Assembly (NCBI GenBank): GCA_024277115.1
Contig: JAJRVW010000105.1
Location: 1-39,947, forward strand
Length of the DNA: 39,947 bases
From: Calditrichota bacterium
GTDB lineage: Bacteria > Calditrichota > Calditrichia > Calditrichales > J004
Direction of reading: 5' to 3'
Part shown: positions 23,352 through 32,063 of the stretch, piece after piece
Position numbering within the stretch: the first letter of the stretch is position 1
Layout of the letters: every line of letters begins with the position of its first letter
The notes under the pieces: model-generated
What the model saw: the letters and a program-made list of their open reading frames with translations, nothing else
Database searches by the model: none
Told to the model about the DNA's origin: nothing
Made by a program: the position numbers and the translations under genes

Positions 23352-24605
23352 CTAAAATTTATTAAATATTTCATCAAAAAAGGAGGCATATTGTTCTGCC
23401 AATCTTTCTCTGTAAAACCCAAGTATTTTTCTATCTGTTCTGATTTTGGGGGGAGAAGTAATCCAAGTTTGTAAAGTTTTTAAAACTCTTTGAGTGTCAG
23501 AGGGGTCTATCACAATTCCGGATTCAGTTTTATTTACACAATCTGCCGCCTCACCGGAGTGTGGAACGAGAGCTAATATTGGTTTGCCCAGTCGAAGGTA
23601 CTCATACACCTTTCCGCCAATTGTTTTATCGGCATTTTTATTGGTACTATCTAAAATAAAACAAAAAGCATCCATACCCGATAAGATTTCCAAACATTTT
23701 TTATGATTTTGATAGCCCCACTCCACAAGGTTATTTTGCAACCCGTGGCGCGCTGCTATTTTTTTTAAATTTTGTGCGGAACTGCCAATATGGTGAAAAC
23801 GGATTTTTTCCCGCTCTTCTTTGCCTAAACCTGCGATTGCCTGAAATAAAAATTTGGGATTATTTAAATGGGAATAAAAAGTGCCGGAAAATGCAATGTG
23901 AAATTTATTGGACTCCAAATTTTGTGGAATAATATTCTTAAAATCTTCCTCGTCAAAACCGTTCGGGATTGTCCGCCAATTATTTTTATCAAAACCTGCA
24001 ATCGAGGTAGAGTAGAAATTTACTAACGACTGGTAGGCGCTTATCCCGTATTTAATTTTTTTAATACTTTTCTGTTCACACTTCTGATCTTGCTTTTTAT
24101 GCCAGGATGTTGGATAAATTTTATAGGGATTTGTTGTCCAGGGATCGCGCATATCCAAAACAACCGGTATGGATAATTCTTCAGTCAACTCCGCGGCCAT
24201 TTGTGCCAGGGAATAGGGAGGGGAAGAAATTAATACCAGGTCGTAGTTTTTCTGCGCCAGTGTTTCAATAATGGATTTCTTGGCTACCTGAACCCATTTT
24301 TTATGCCGGTCGGGAATGAATAAAAAAGAGCTGATAAAACGAATTAAAAAAGTAGATTTAAGCGTACTCAAAAATTTATTTTTTCCATTATTCAAAAAAG
24401 AAACAGGAATTATTTCGACATTTTTCGGGATATCAGCTTGGAGAGTTTCATCGCTGGCAATATTCGCAGCACGCCCTGCTGAGGTAACAACACTAAATTT
24501 CCAATCCTGACGTGACAAGTATTTAATCAGTTTTAAATTTCGCTGGACACCACCGCCGCCGGTTGGCGGAAAATAGTAAGTAACAATCAAACACCTTTTA
24601 GCCAT
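23352..24605 (-). CDS. Glycosyltransferase family 4-like enzyme
   Basis: Retaining GT-B glycosyltransferase that would transfer sugar from a nucleotide donor to a surface or cell-wall glycan. N-terminal YYFPPTGGGGVQRNLKLIKYL is the acceptor-side Gly-rich loop. The C-terminal half has IAFSGTFYSHLNNPKFLFQA and the donor-binding EX7E-type region GGKVYEYLRLGKPILALVPH. The 417-aa length is normal. Cytosolic face of the membrane; acceptor unknown. Its start overlaps the deoxynucleoside kinase stop by 19 bases, so both are co-translated. Confidence 0.88.
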   Translation of the reverse strand: MAKRCLIVTYYFPPTGGGGVQRNLKLIKYLSRQDWKFSVVTSAGRAANIASDETLQADIPKNVEIIPVSFLNNGKNKFLSTLKSTFLIRFISSFLFIPDRHKKWVQVAKKSIIETLAQKNYDLVLISSPPYSLAQMAAELTEELSIPVVLDMRDPWTTNPYKIYPTSWHKKQDQKCEQKSIKKIKYGISAYQSLVNFYSTSIAGFDKNNWRTIPNGFDEEDFKNIIPQNLESNKFHIAFSGTFYSHLNNPKFLFQAIAGLGKEEREKIRFHHIGSSAQNLKKIAARHGLQNNLVEWGYQNHKKCLEILSGMDAFCFILDSTNKNADKTIGGKVYEYLRLGKPILALVPHSGEAADCVNKTESGIVIDPSDTQRVLKTLQTWITSPPKIRTDRKILGFYRERLAEQYASFFDEIFNKF

Positions 24606-25237
24606 GTTTGCTGTTCCAATTCTTTTATGGGGCGGTAAATAAGTTGAAAATCATCTTCGTTATTTTCAAAATCATGATTTTTTGTCTCGATGGTCACGAC
24701 GTGAAAGCCATCTTCTTTGGCACGCTCAATCCACTCATCGTAGGCTTCATTTAATTGAAGTAAATAATTAGGATCGATGGTCTTTTCATAATCACGGCCA
24801 CGTTTGGCTATTTGGCTGATAAGCCGATCCACAGATGAACGCAGGTATAAAATTATATCCGGCTTGCGCAGATACTCCACCATTGTGGAAAACAATTCGT
24901 GGTAGTTTTCATAATCCTTATCGGACATAGAACCTTGTTTGTGCAGGGTATGGGCAAAAATCTCCACATCTTCATAAATCGATCTGTCCTGAATGCAGGA
25001 ATCCGGCCAATCGTTAATTTCCCGTTGGTTTTTAAAGCGGTTGGACAAAAAGAAAACCTGTAGGTGAAAACTCCAGCGGTTCATATCCGCGTAAAAATCG
25101 GAAAGGTAGGGATTGTCGACCACTTTTTCATAGTAGGCTTTCCAACCCAACCGTTCGCTTAGTTTTTTTGTAAGTGTGGTTTTACCAACACCAATATTTC
25201 CGGCGATAGCAACAAATAGTTTTTGCTTTTTAGACAA
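24587..25237 (-). CDS. Deoxynucleoside kinase (dGK/dCK-like)
   Basis: Salvages deoxynucleosides to 5'-monophosphates. P-loop AGNIGVGKTT (about 12-21), YYEKVVDNPYLSDFY with the catalytic Glu, the DRSIYEDVEIFA motif with the DRS that binds substrate, and an RGRDYE lid are all present. I choose TTG 25235-25237 (LSKKQKLFVA) because AGGAG lies five bases upstream; the longer frame to 25294 lacks one. 216 aa is typical. In lineages of this kind, dGK/dAK-type kinases are common; specificity cannot be read here. Confidence 0.9.
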   Translation of the reverse strand: MSKKQKLFVAIAGNIGVGKTTLTKKLSERLGWKAYYEKVVDNPYLSDFYADMNRWSFHLQVFFLSNRFKNQREINDWPDSCIQDRSIYEDVEIFAHTLHKQGSMSDKDYENYHELFSTMVEYLRKPDIILYLRSSVDRLISQIAKRGRDYEKTIDPNYLLQLNEAYDEWIERAKEDGFHVVTIETKNHDFENNEDDFQLIYRPIKELEQQTWLKGV

Positions 25238-25329
25238 AATTGCTCCTGTTTTAAAATAGGGGTCTAATCTACAAAGCAAAGTTTTTCGCGGCAAGGGAAG
25301 GATAAAATAGTTTGATGGACTTAACTGTT

Positions 25330-27186
25330 TTATCGCAATAACATCATTTTGCGGCTAAAGATACGTTTATCTGTCTGTAAGCGCACATAATAAATCCCGC
25401 TGGAAAGTCCGCGCCCATTAAAACGCACAGAATATTCCCCGGCCTCCTGCACACTTTTTTCCAAGGTGCGTATATGCCGGCCCTGTAAATCAAAAATATT
25501 TAGTTGTACTTTTGACGAATGATCAAGACGGTAGGAAATTACTGTGGAAGGGTTAAAGGGATTAGGATAATTGGGTAGTAAAGCCGTTTGGTTTGGTATG
25601 ATTGGCGATGCTGAAATATTTAATTCGCCAATTATATTTATTTGGCCGGAATAATCTTCCTGGAGCAAGCGATAAAAATACTCTTTACCGCCAACAATAT
25701 CCGCATCAACAAAAACATATTCATTGACATAATTGCTATTGCCTGCGCCTCTTAGGGCAAGATCATTATTGTAGTGGGCGATTTGTTCATAGGACACTGA
25801 AAATTCATCACGCCGTTCTATGATAAAGCCTAAGTTTTCAATTTCGGATGCTGTCTTCCAGACCAGTTTTATGCCGGATTCTTCCTGGGCACCTTTAAAT
25901 GTAAGCAGCATCACAGGCAGGGCTTGGTCTAATTGTGTGTTATTATTGGTTTGCCCGGTTGTCTGCGTCGAAGGTGTATTCCAGGTAAAAGAGCGATAGG
26001 TATCGCCCGTTCCGGATAGCTGTAAACTAAGGCCTTCACTGTCAGTACCGTCTTCCATCAGACCAATATCGCTACTGGTTAATCCCGAGGCCGGGCCATC
26101 GACAGCCACAAAACTGCCTTCATAACTTAAAAACTGGATCACATTATTTTGGTAGACGAGCGCAAAACCGGCCATCCCATCCAGCAATCCCGCTATATTT
26201 TTTGAAATCAGTGTAAAGCCATCCTGCGTTGTACCCGTAGTAAAGGTGCTGCCAACATGGTCGGCGTATTGCAAACCGGTGCTGCCATCATACAAAATTA
26301 AATGCAGGTTTACGAAATCTGTAAAACTATCCGGGACAATCAACTCCACAAACTCGTTGGCATCAGCGCCATGGTCGTCATAGTGGAATTCATTGATCCA
26401 AAAGCGTGGATCGGTGATTGGTTTCTTCATCAACCAGTCCATTACCGACCAAAGGAATGGCCAATCGGAGCCATTATCCGAGTAAGCATCGGCAAAATTA
26501 TTACCATCGCGGTCACTGTCTTCTTCCGTTTCGGGATGTGGGCCGGAAAAGAAAACACGTCCGGCGCCATAACTAAAATTAACGATCGCCGGCAAGTTAT
26601 ACCAGGCATCCCATGTTGCAAGTGTATCCATTTGCTGCCCGGGCTTAGGCTCATAAACCGGCCCACCATAGTACAGGATCGATTCGTTTCCACCGCTATA
26701 GGCATTGATCGGGTTGTTCATGTTCATGGTCACGTCGGTCATGACATAAACAGGCCATGGCGCGATTGTGTCAATTGCCCCACGTGCAAAACCATTAAAC
26801 AGCTCCAATTGATAATCATAAATCCCACCTTCCCATTCGATGGAGTCGCACGCAAAATAGGAGCCGGCACACATGCCCATGTAATAGCCGCCACCGTTGA
26901 TCAAATCGCGGATACTTTGCAGGCCATTTGTATCGATGGCCACTTTATAATAATAAGCGTCCCCACCAGGAAAAAAGATGCCCTCATACAAATCTTTTAA
27001 AACGACTGTGTTTACATCCGTTGGCGAAACCTGTTCGTGGGCTATTCCTTTCCAATCACAAAACTTTTCAAACGAAGTAATGCCCTCGGGCCAGGTTCCG
27101 GGACCATTATAAATTGCGACTTGAGCGCCATTTACGGCAAATAGGTTTCCCGCTAAAATAAGAATTAGCAATAGACGATAGATCAT
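25330..27186 (-). CDS. Secreted class-I glutamine-amidotransferase-like (BPL_N) protein with T9SS tail
   Basis: Signal peptide 1-20. Residues about 21-250 resemble the BPL_N/GATase1-like domain: FFPGGDAYYY, GGGYYMGMCAGSYFACDSIE with a nucleophile-elbow Cys106, and a late SGPHPE carrying His and Glu, so a Cys-His-Glu triad is plausible. About 270-400 is a lamin-tail-like beta region (FWINEFHYDDHGADANEFVE). About 430-530 is a fibronectin-like domain. The last about 75 residues are a T9SS type A sorting domain (NYPNPFNPSTVISY...GIYYVRLQT). An extracellular hydrolase or amidase is the guess; the substrate is unknown. No Shine-Dalgarno is evident. Confidence 0.82.
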   Translation of the reverse strand: MIYRLLLILILAGNLFAVNGAQVAIYNGPGTWPEGITSFEKFCDWKGIAHEQVSPTDVNTVVLKDLYEGIFFPGGDAYYYKVAIDTNGLQSIRDLINGGGYYMGMCAGSYFACDSIEWEGGIYDYQLELFNGFARGAIDTIAPWPVYVMTDVTMNMNNPINAYSGGNESILYYGGPVYEPKPGQQMDTLATWDAWYNLPAIVNFSYGAGRVFFSGPHPETEEDSDRDGNNFADAYSDNGSDWPFLWSVMDWLMKKPITDPRFWINEFHYDDHGADANEFVELIVPDSFTDFVNLHLILYDGSTGLQYADHVGSTFTTGTTQDGFTLISKNIAGLLDGMAGFALVYQNNVIQFLSYEGSFVAVDGPASGLTSSDIGLMEDGTDSEGLSLQLSGTGDTYRSFTWNTPSTQTTGQTNNNTQLDQALPVMLLTFKGAQEESGIKLVWKTASEIENLGFIIERRDEFSVSYEQIAHYNNDLALRGAGNSNYVNEYVFVDADIVGGKEYFYRLLQEDYSGQINIIGELNISASPIIPNQTALLPNYPNPFNPSTVISYRLDHSSKVQLNIFDLQGRHIRTLEKSVQEAGEYSVRFNGRGLSSGIYYVRLQTDKRIFSRKMMLLR

Positions 27187-27691
27187 AAACTTTTACAAAT
27201 ATTAGGAAGGATTATAATAAATTAGGTGCGAAATAATACGCATAGAGGGCTTTAGATGCCACAGGTAAGATCACAAAACTATCAAATTAAAATGTTTTTT
27301 TATTAAAAATAACCTGAGTTCGATGTAACAGAAAGTTTTAGAAAATGTCATTCTGAAAGAATCTTTTTCTGGAAAACCATAAGAAAAGATGCTTACAGCA
27401 TGACATTAAGGGGTGTTTTCTTTTAAAACCTCGAAGAATTAAGCCCATTTTCTTCCGTCGAACTGACGTTAAAAAACGAATTTGATACCCCATTTACATA
27501 ACGTCATGTCTATAACTTTTACAACTTGTACTTCACTTTGATTAGAAATAATGTATTAGTATGCAGCAAAAGCACCTGATTCCAAACTCTGTTTTTGGGC
27601 AGCATAAAACTGAAACATAGTTTCAATTCAAATACATCCTGAATCCGGAGATCCAGAACGAGGGTGGTGCTGCGTATTTACACAATTGGAT
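27187..27691. other. 505-base gene-free stretch containing a hairpin repeat
   Basis: No gene is supported. It holds the 64-base hairpin at 27344-27407. The rest is AT-rich. It lies upstream of the amidotransferase-like gene, so that gene's promoter is expected here, and downstream of the T9SS propeller gene, whose terminator I could not identify. Confidence 0.6.
27344..27407. repeat. Imperfect palindromic hairpin element (GTCATTCTGAAAGAATCT type)
   Basis: Left arm 27344-27370 begins AATGTCATTCTGAAAGAATC; right arm 27382-27407 reads, on the other strand, AATGTCATGCTGTAAGCATC. About 22 of 26 positions match. Short elements starting GTCATTCTGA are widely dispersed in FCB genomes, so this is probably one copy of a family of noncoding hairpins. 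Confidence 0.65.
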
Positions 27692-29839
27692 TTAGCGCAC
27701 GTACAACATTTTGCGTGTCTCGATAAAATCACCTGACCTGAGCTGATAAAAATAAACACCGCTGGACAGGGTAGAACCATCAAAACGAATTGTGTGGACA
27801 CCCGCCTCAATAAATCCGTTGACCAGGGTTTTTACTTTTATGCCGAGCATGTCAAAAACGACTAAGCTTACCGAACTACTTTTGGGCAGGCTATAGCCGA
27901 TAACTGTACTCGGGTTAAACGGATTAGGAAAGTTTTGCTCCAGCTTAAAGTTGGCAGGTATAATTTGTGGGGCTGCTTCAATTGAAAAATCACGGCCACT
28001 TTCTTTAAGCCAAATATCCGATACAGCCACGGGAACAGAGCCATCGCCCTCAATGCGAATTTCAATTTTTCCATCCACAAAACTTTCAGCAGGGATGTCA
28101 AAATAATCTATTTCCTGCCCGTTCTTTTTAAATCCGGTCAACTCATAAACGGGCACGCCGTCAATAACTAATTGTACCTGCCCCAAATTTTCGGTAATAA
28201 AATAGGCGGCTGCAATTTTATACGACGAGCCCGGCTCAAGACCCGAAATTGAATAAATAACCCGTTCATCATCCTGTACAAAGGAAATACCTTTCTCTTT
28301 TTGTGCTTTCCCCTGAATTAATTTAATCGCCTTGGTTACGTCTTCATTTCCACAATCCACATGATAATAAAGGGGCAAATAAAAAGATGTTTTTTGGACA
28401 ATGACCTCATCCGAATATGCCGACGAAACCTCAAGCTCAAAACTATAATTTCCGGGCGCAACCTGGGCATTGTTTTGGTCCCTTCGTTGCCATGTCAGTA
28501 TGTTTGTGCCCGAAGCGTTCCATATTTTTTCACTCTCAAATATTTTTTTATTTCCCCGCGAGAAAACCGTAAAACGTGTTTCGGCAAAATCAGTGATTTT
28601 AAACTCCGCTTCCAGGCGGGCATTGTTTTGTGCAATATTTAGACGGGAATCCTGTAAACTTAGCCCGAGCTTTAATCGCTCCACGCCGCTTTCCTCATCC
28701 CAGGTTTGCAAAGCAAAAAGCTGATCAAAACCGGCCCAGTATTTTCCTTCGCCTTCAATCTCCACCATACCAAATGGGATGGCCAAATCGTTTATACCTT
28801 TGTTTTGCGGTAAGGAAGTTTTATCGAGCATATCCAGATTGGCGCTTAATTTAAACAAATCGCCATTCACCGCGTCCGCAAGATAAATTTGCCCAAAATG
28901 ATCTGTTTCCACCTTGGAAAAAGTCTGGTTATTTTTAGCCTTTATTTGCACAATTTCTTTCAGCTCGCCATTCAATTCTTCAAATAAAGTTACATTTTTA
29001 GCATAGCTGTCTACCACATAAAGCTGATTTGTATTTACCCCGTCCCAGCGTCCAACTGCAATGGAAACCGGCCACCTGAATCCTTTATATGTTTTGGAAA
29101 GGCTCGCTGCGTTTTCACCGATTTGCCATTTGCCGATTGTGTTTTTTGAGGCGTCGGCCACAAATAAAAAATCATCCGAACTATTAAAAGGTGTCCCGCC
29201 ATCGTTATAAGCCAGAGAGGTGGGCTCGCTAATGCCATCGATAGTAAAGTTTTGAACTAGTTTTGCTTCGGCCCCTTTTCCTACAACTTCAAAAACAATA
29301 ATGCGTGATTTTCCTTTTTCGGAAACAAATATTTTACCAAGCGGGCTTACGACAATTTCTCCCGGCCCGATTATCTGGTCATAGCTTTTCAACGATCCGT
29401 TTAATGCACCATAAAGCAACCTGTTCCAGCGGCTGTCGCTAACAATCTGCAATAAAGTTGATTCCACAAACAGGGCATTTTTATCATATTTTGCCCGATA
29501 GTATGTGGCCGAATATTGCGGTAAACCAAACAAGTCGCGCTTTAAAATAGTCCGGGCAACATCGCGGTTAAATGTAGTGATGCCATTTTCCACATCAAAG
29601 GGTAGTATTTCAAAAGTTTGGCCGATTTTTATTGAAGGCGCTGTTTCCTGCCAAAAATTATCTGCTGTTTTTTTTAGGGATTTAACCTTTTGGGGTGTGA
29701 TACTTTTTAAACCGCCTTTAATTATTTTCGCCCGGTGCGCTCCATACGTCCCCGCTATGTCCGAAGAGAACACGGACGATGCTACACTTAACAAAATTAT
29801 AAAGGTAAAAACTATGGGACGGTAAATTATTTTTTTCAT
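27692..29839 (-). CDS. Secreted beta-propeller (NHL-like) protein with T9SS tail, 715 aa
   Basis: Signal peptide 1-26. Residues about 130-380 show propeller-like blades (GEIVVSPLGKIFVSEKGKSR, EPTSLAYND, NQLYVVDSYAKNVTLFEEL, GQIYLADAVNGDLFKLS). A beta region with FlgD-like GNYSFELEV follows at about 420-500, then a carbohydrate-binding-like jelly roll at about 500-620. The C-terminus is a T9SS type A domain (NFPNPFNPSTVIGY ... GVYFYQLRSGDFIETRKML). Last gene of the nine-gene cluster, 15 bases after the DUF3570 gene. Surface-exposed; it may bind a substrate for the redox or metal proteins upstream. Start has AAGGA. Confidence 0.85.
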   Translation of the reverse strand: MKKIIYRPIVFTFIILLSVASSVFSSDIAGTYGAHRAKIIKGGLKSITPQKVKSLKKTADNFWQETAPSIKIGQTFEILPFDVENGITTFNRDVARTILKRDLFGLPQYSATYYRAKYDKNALFVESTLLQIVSDSRWNRLLYGALNGSLKSYDQIIGPGEIVVSPLGKIFVSEKGKSRIIVFEVVGKGAEAKLVQNFTIDGISEPTSLAYNDGGTPFNSSDDFLFVADASKNTIGKWQIGENAASLSKTYKGFRWPVSIAVGRWDGVNTNQLYVVDSYAKNVTLFEELNGELKEIVQIKAKNNQTFSKVETDHFGQIYLADAVNGDLFKLSANLDMLDKTSLPQNKGINDLAIPFGMVEIEGEGKYWAGFDQLFALQTWDEESGVERLKLGLSLQDSRLNIAQNNARLEAEFKITDFAETRFTVFSRGNKKIFESEKIWNASGTNILTWQRRDQNNAQVAPGNYSFELEVSSAYSDEVIVQKTSFYLPLYYHVDCGNEDVTKAIKLIQGKAQKEKGISFVQDDERVIYSISGLEPGSSYKIAAAYFITENLGQVQLVIDGVPVYELTGFKKNGQEIDYFDIPAESFVDGKIEIRIEGDGSVPVAVSDIWLKESGRDFSIEAAPQIIPANFKLEQNFPNPFNPSTVIGYSLPKSSSVSLVVFDMLGIKVKTLVNGFIEAGVHTIRFDGSTLSSGVYFYQLRSGDFIETRKMLYVR

Positions 29840-29854
29840 CGGTTTTCCTTCATA

Positions 29855-30979
29855 TTAAATCGCAAAATTTAAACTGGCCTGTACAATGTTTGCAGAGAAA
29901 TCCAGGTCATTTGTGTATCGCAGGTACATTACCTCAAAAGATGATTTTTCCAGAAATTCCCAACCCGGGTTGCCTTTGGCCAAACCACGGAATAAATAAC
30001 GCAAATTGAGGCCATAACTGTTGGATTGAAAAGGATTGAGTTTATAATCCGCCGTGCGCAGTTGTTGGCCTGAGTTTGGGGAAAGGTTGTATTTTTCCCT
30101 GTAAAAGGAAGCGCCGCCTTGCGTATAATAGCGATAATTAAAACCCGTAATAAAATCATCAAAAACATATTTATTAAAACGCACTTCGGCCGTATGCGAT
30201 TTAACCTGCCAGTCATCAAAATAATAACGGTAACTACCGATAACAGAGGCGTTAACCATATTTAGAAACTGGCTTATTTTCCCCGTGACAGCCTGCCGTA
30301 TGCGCTGGTTTGGATGATTTTCTTTTATAGTCTGAAAAACATTATTGGCGTCAAAAACCACAACCCGGCGGTATGGATCGCTTAAGTATCCGTCCATTTT
30401 CATAAAATCATAACTCAGGTTAAAAACGGCTGATTTTGATAAAACCTGCGAAAAGTTTAAGGCGCCGGTAATAACAGCTTTGTCTTTTCTTATCAATTGG
30501 CCGTCTTTCAAAAGTTCGCCCACTTTATCGTCATTATATTGGGCACGCACGGTAAGGGTGGTATTATTCTGAAAAAAGTCGCCACTTACGGTAAAAATAA
30601 GCGCATTGGAAAGATAATCAATTTCCTGGCTTCGATAGGCGTTTAACGCAAAAGTGGCCGCCCCAAAAGATTGCTCCACGCCCACAATAACCTGCCCGCG
30701 GTTTTTCTCAAAAACCTCGTCCTTTTTACGGGCCGGACGGGTTGCTCCGCTGGAGCCATCCACCGGCGGCAGGGAAACTTTATCCAGCTCAATATCCAGT
30801 AAAACGGCCGTTCCTTTGATTAATTTTTTGGCCAGCGAAAAGGATGTGGTCATAACATTATTATTGCCGCTGTCATTAAAAAAATAGGTGGTGTAACTGA
30901 TCTTATCCTGTGCGACAGAATTTTGCATGGTTAAAAAAACAAGTAGAATAAACACGTACATTTTTTGAGATTTTTTCAC
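29855..30979 (-). CDS. DUF3570 outer-membrane beta-barrel protein
   Basis: Family of unknown function usually encoded next to DUF4266 lipoproteins. Signal peptide, then a long series of amphipathic strands (DKISYTTYFFNDSGNNNVMT, SFSLAKKLIKGTAVLLDIEL...FEVMYLRYTNDLDF) ending in an aromatic strand QASLNFAI, so an integral outer-membrane barrel is likely. I choose GTG 30977-30979 (VKKSQKMYVF) with AAGGA five bases upstream; ATG 30985 would leave no spacing. About 374 aa. A terminator-like hairpin (31003-31071) separates it from the DUF4266 gene. Confidence 0.85.
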   Translation of the reverse strand: MKKSQKMYVFILLVFLTMQNSVAQDKISYTTYFFNDSGNNNVMTTSFSLAKKLIKGTAVLLDIELDKVSLPPVDGSSGATRPARKKDEVFEKNRGQVIVGVEQSFGAATFALNAYRSQEIDYLSNALIFTVSGDFFQNNTTLTVRAQYNDDKVGELLKDGQLIRKDKAVITGALNFSQVLSKSAVFNLSYDFMKMDGYLSDPYRRVVVFDANNVFQTIKENHPNQRIRQAVTGKISQFLNMVNASVIGSYRYYFDDWQVKSHTAEVRFNKYVFDDFITGFNYRYYTQGGASFYREKYNLSPNSGQQLRTADYKLNPFQSNSYGLNLRYLFRGLAKGNPGWEFLEKSSFEVMYLRYTNDLDFSANIVQASLNFAI

Positions 30980-31002
30980 AAACATCCTTTTTTTATTTCT
31001 CT

Positions 31003-31071
31003 AAAAAAAATTCGGCGTTTGGCCGGTGATTGCCAGGGAGCAAGGTCAAACCGGCCAGTTAAGCCGCCGAA
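31003..31071 (-). terminator. Terminator or attenuator between DUF4266 and DUF3570 genes
   Basis: On the minus strand two paired blocks, TTCGGCG/CGCCGAA (31011-31017 with 31065-31071) and GGCCGGT/ACCGGCC (31021-31027 with 31050-31056), close a long hairpin followed by eight T (31003-31010). It begins eight bases after the DUF4266 stop. Partial read-through would express the lipoprotein above the barrel gene. Confidence 0.75.
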
Positions 31072-31078
31072 AATTAAA

Positions 31079-31294
31079 TTATTTTGCGCAACCGCAGCCA
31101 CCGCCAATTCCACCGCCACCACCCATACTGCCTTCGCGAGAGGAGAAAAATTTCTCATCCAGCTTTTGCTTGGCAAACTGGCTTTGCGGCTCCATGATGG
31201 GGTCGGCAAGTTTCTCTTTTTCCCACGGTTTGATGGAAACGCATGAAGCATTCATAAAAACCGCAAAAAATATCAACAAAATCATTTTTTTCAT
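31079..31294 (-). CDS. DUF4266 small lipoprotein with GGGCGC tail
   Basis: 71-aa protein: signal MKKMILLIFFAVFMNASC with a lipoprotein-like Cys at 18, the family core VSIKPWEKEKLADPIM, then a Gly-rich end GGGGGIGGGCGCAK. The C-terminal CGC dipeptide-like pair and Gly stretch are diagnostic of DUF4266. ATG 31294 has AAAGG six bases upstream; an upstream TTG is less likely. Function unknown. It is genetically tied to DUF3570 and thioredoxins, so the Cys pair could be a metal or redox site. Confidence 0.88.
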   Translation of the reverse strand: MKKMILLIFFAVFMNASCVSIKPWEKEKLADPIMEPQSQFAKQKLDEKFFSSREGSMGGGGGIGGGCGCAK

Positions 31295-31375
31295 CTGCAA
31301 CCTTTTAATTTTTACTTCTCAGAATGTCCCCGTTTTTTGAGAAAAATAAACAAGCTTAAAAATTTGAGCCTTTTC

Positions 31376-31458
31376 AACTCACCCCTATGCAGTTTCTGCT
31401 GGTTTTTAAGTTTTTCAAGTCCCCTCTCTTTAAAAGAGAGGGGATTTAGGGGAGAGTT
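31376..31458. repeat. Nested palindromic intergenic element
   Basis: Outer arms AACTCACCCCTA (31376-31387) and TAGGGGAGAGTT (31447-31458) pair at 11 of 12 positions. Inside, CCCCTCTCTTT and AAAGAGAGGGG (31421-31443) form a perfect 11-bp stem around one base. The pattern matches a dispersed noncoding repeat type seen between genes in many bacteria. It interrupts the nine-gene cluster between TlpA and DUF4266 and could also stop transcription. Confidence 0.65.
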
Positions 31459-31549
31459 GTTTCCCAAAGAAGGATCAACCCTAAACTCTTTGTTCTCTAA
31501 AGTTTATACAAACTGTTTTGTAAATATCGCGGGACATTTAAATTAATTT

Positions 31550-32053
31550 TTACTTATGATCGATCAAACCACGAATGGCGAACTCAAGCTTTTTCATACT
31601 TTTCTCATTATAACCGGAATGGATGTATTGGATTTTACCATACTGGTCCACCAGGTAAGCCGTGGGCATTACCGGCACATTGTACTTTTCCACGGTTGTT
31701 TTGCCCGCATCAAAAACAGCGGTGATATCAATCTCAAACGTATTTAAAAATTTTAGCGCGTTCTCTTTGTCATCATCAATATTTATGGCGATAACTTCCA
31801 GGCCTTTATATTTATCATGCAGCCCTGCCAGGTAAGGCAATGATTTTTTACAGGGGGCACACCAGCTTGCCCAAAAATCAATCAGGACTACTTTGCCCCG
31901 TAATTTTGAAAGCGAAACAGGACCGGAGCCGTCTAATTTTTCCAAATTAAAATCCGGTGCAGATTGCCCGATTTGGTCTTTTGTACTGGCAAACAGCAAA
32001 CCAATCCCCAAAAGTGCAATAAAAAAGCTGTGATAAAATTTATTGTAATGCAT
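31550..32053 (-). CDS. TlpA-family thioredoxin-like protein
   Basis: Periplasmic thiol-disulfide oxidoreductase. N-terminal signal or anchor (HSFFIALLGIGLLFAS), then a thioredoxin fold with SAPDFNLEKLDG, the active site FWASWCAPCKKSLP (Cys65, Cys68) and the cis-Pro loop VPVMPTAYLVD. I choose ATG 32053 with GGGAG six bases upstream. The gene starts 10 bases after the diheme lipoprotein gene, so the two are coupled. It may reduce the CXXCH cysteines of that neighbour or the Cys pair of the DUF4266 protein. Confidence 0.92.
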   Translation of the reverse strand: MHYNKFYHSFFIALLGIGLLFASTKDQIGQSAPDFNLEKLDGSGPVSLSKLRGKVVLIDFWASWCAPCKKSLPYLAGLHDKYKGLEVIAINIDDDKENALKFLNTFEIDITAVFDAGKTTVEKYNVPVMPTAYLVDQYGKIQYIHSGYNEKSMKKLEFAIRGLIDHK

Positions 32054-32063
32054 GAGCAACTCC

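Noticed and set aside
26302-27000. 232-codon rightward open frame
   Set aside because: Antisense to the amidotransferase-like T9SS gene, whose motifs and signal peptide are clear.
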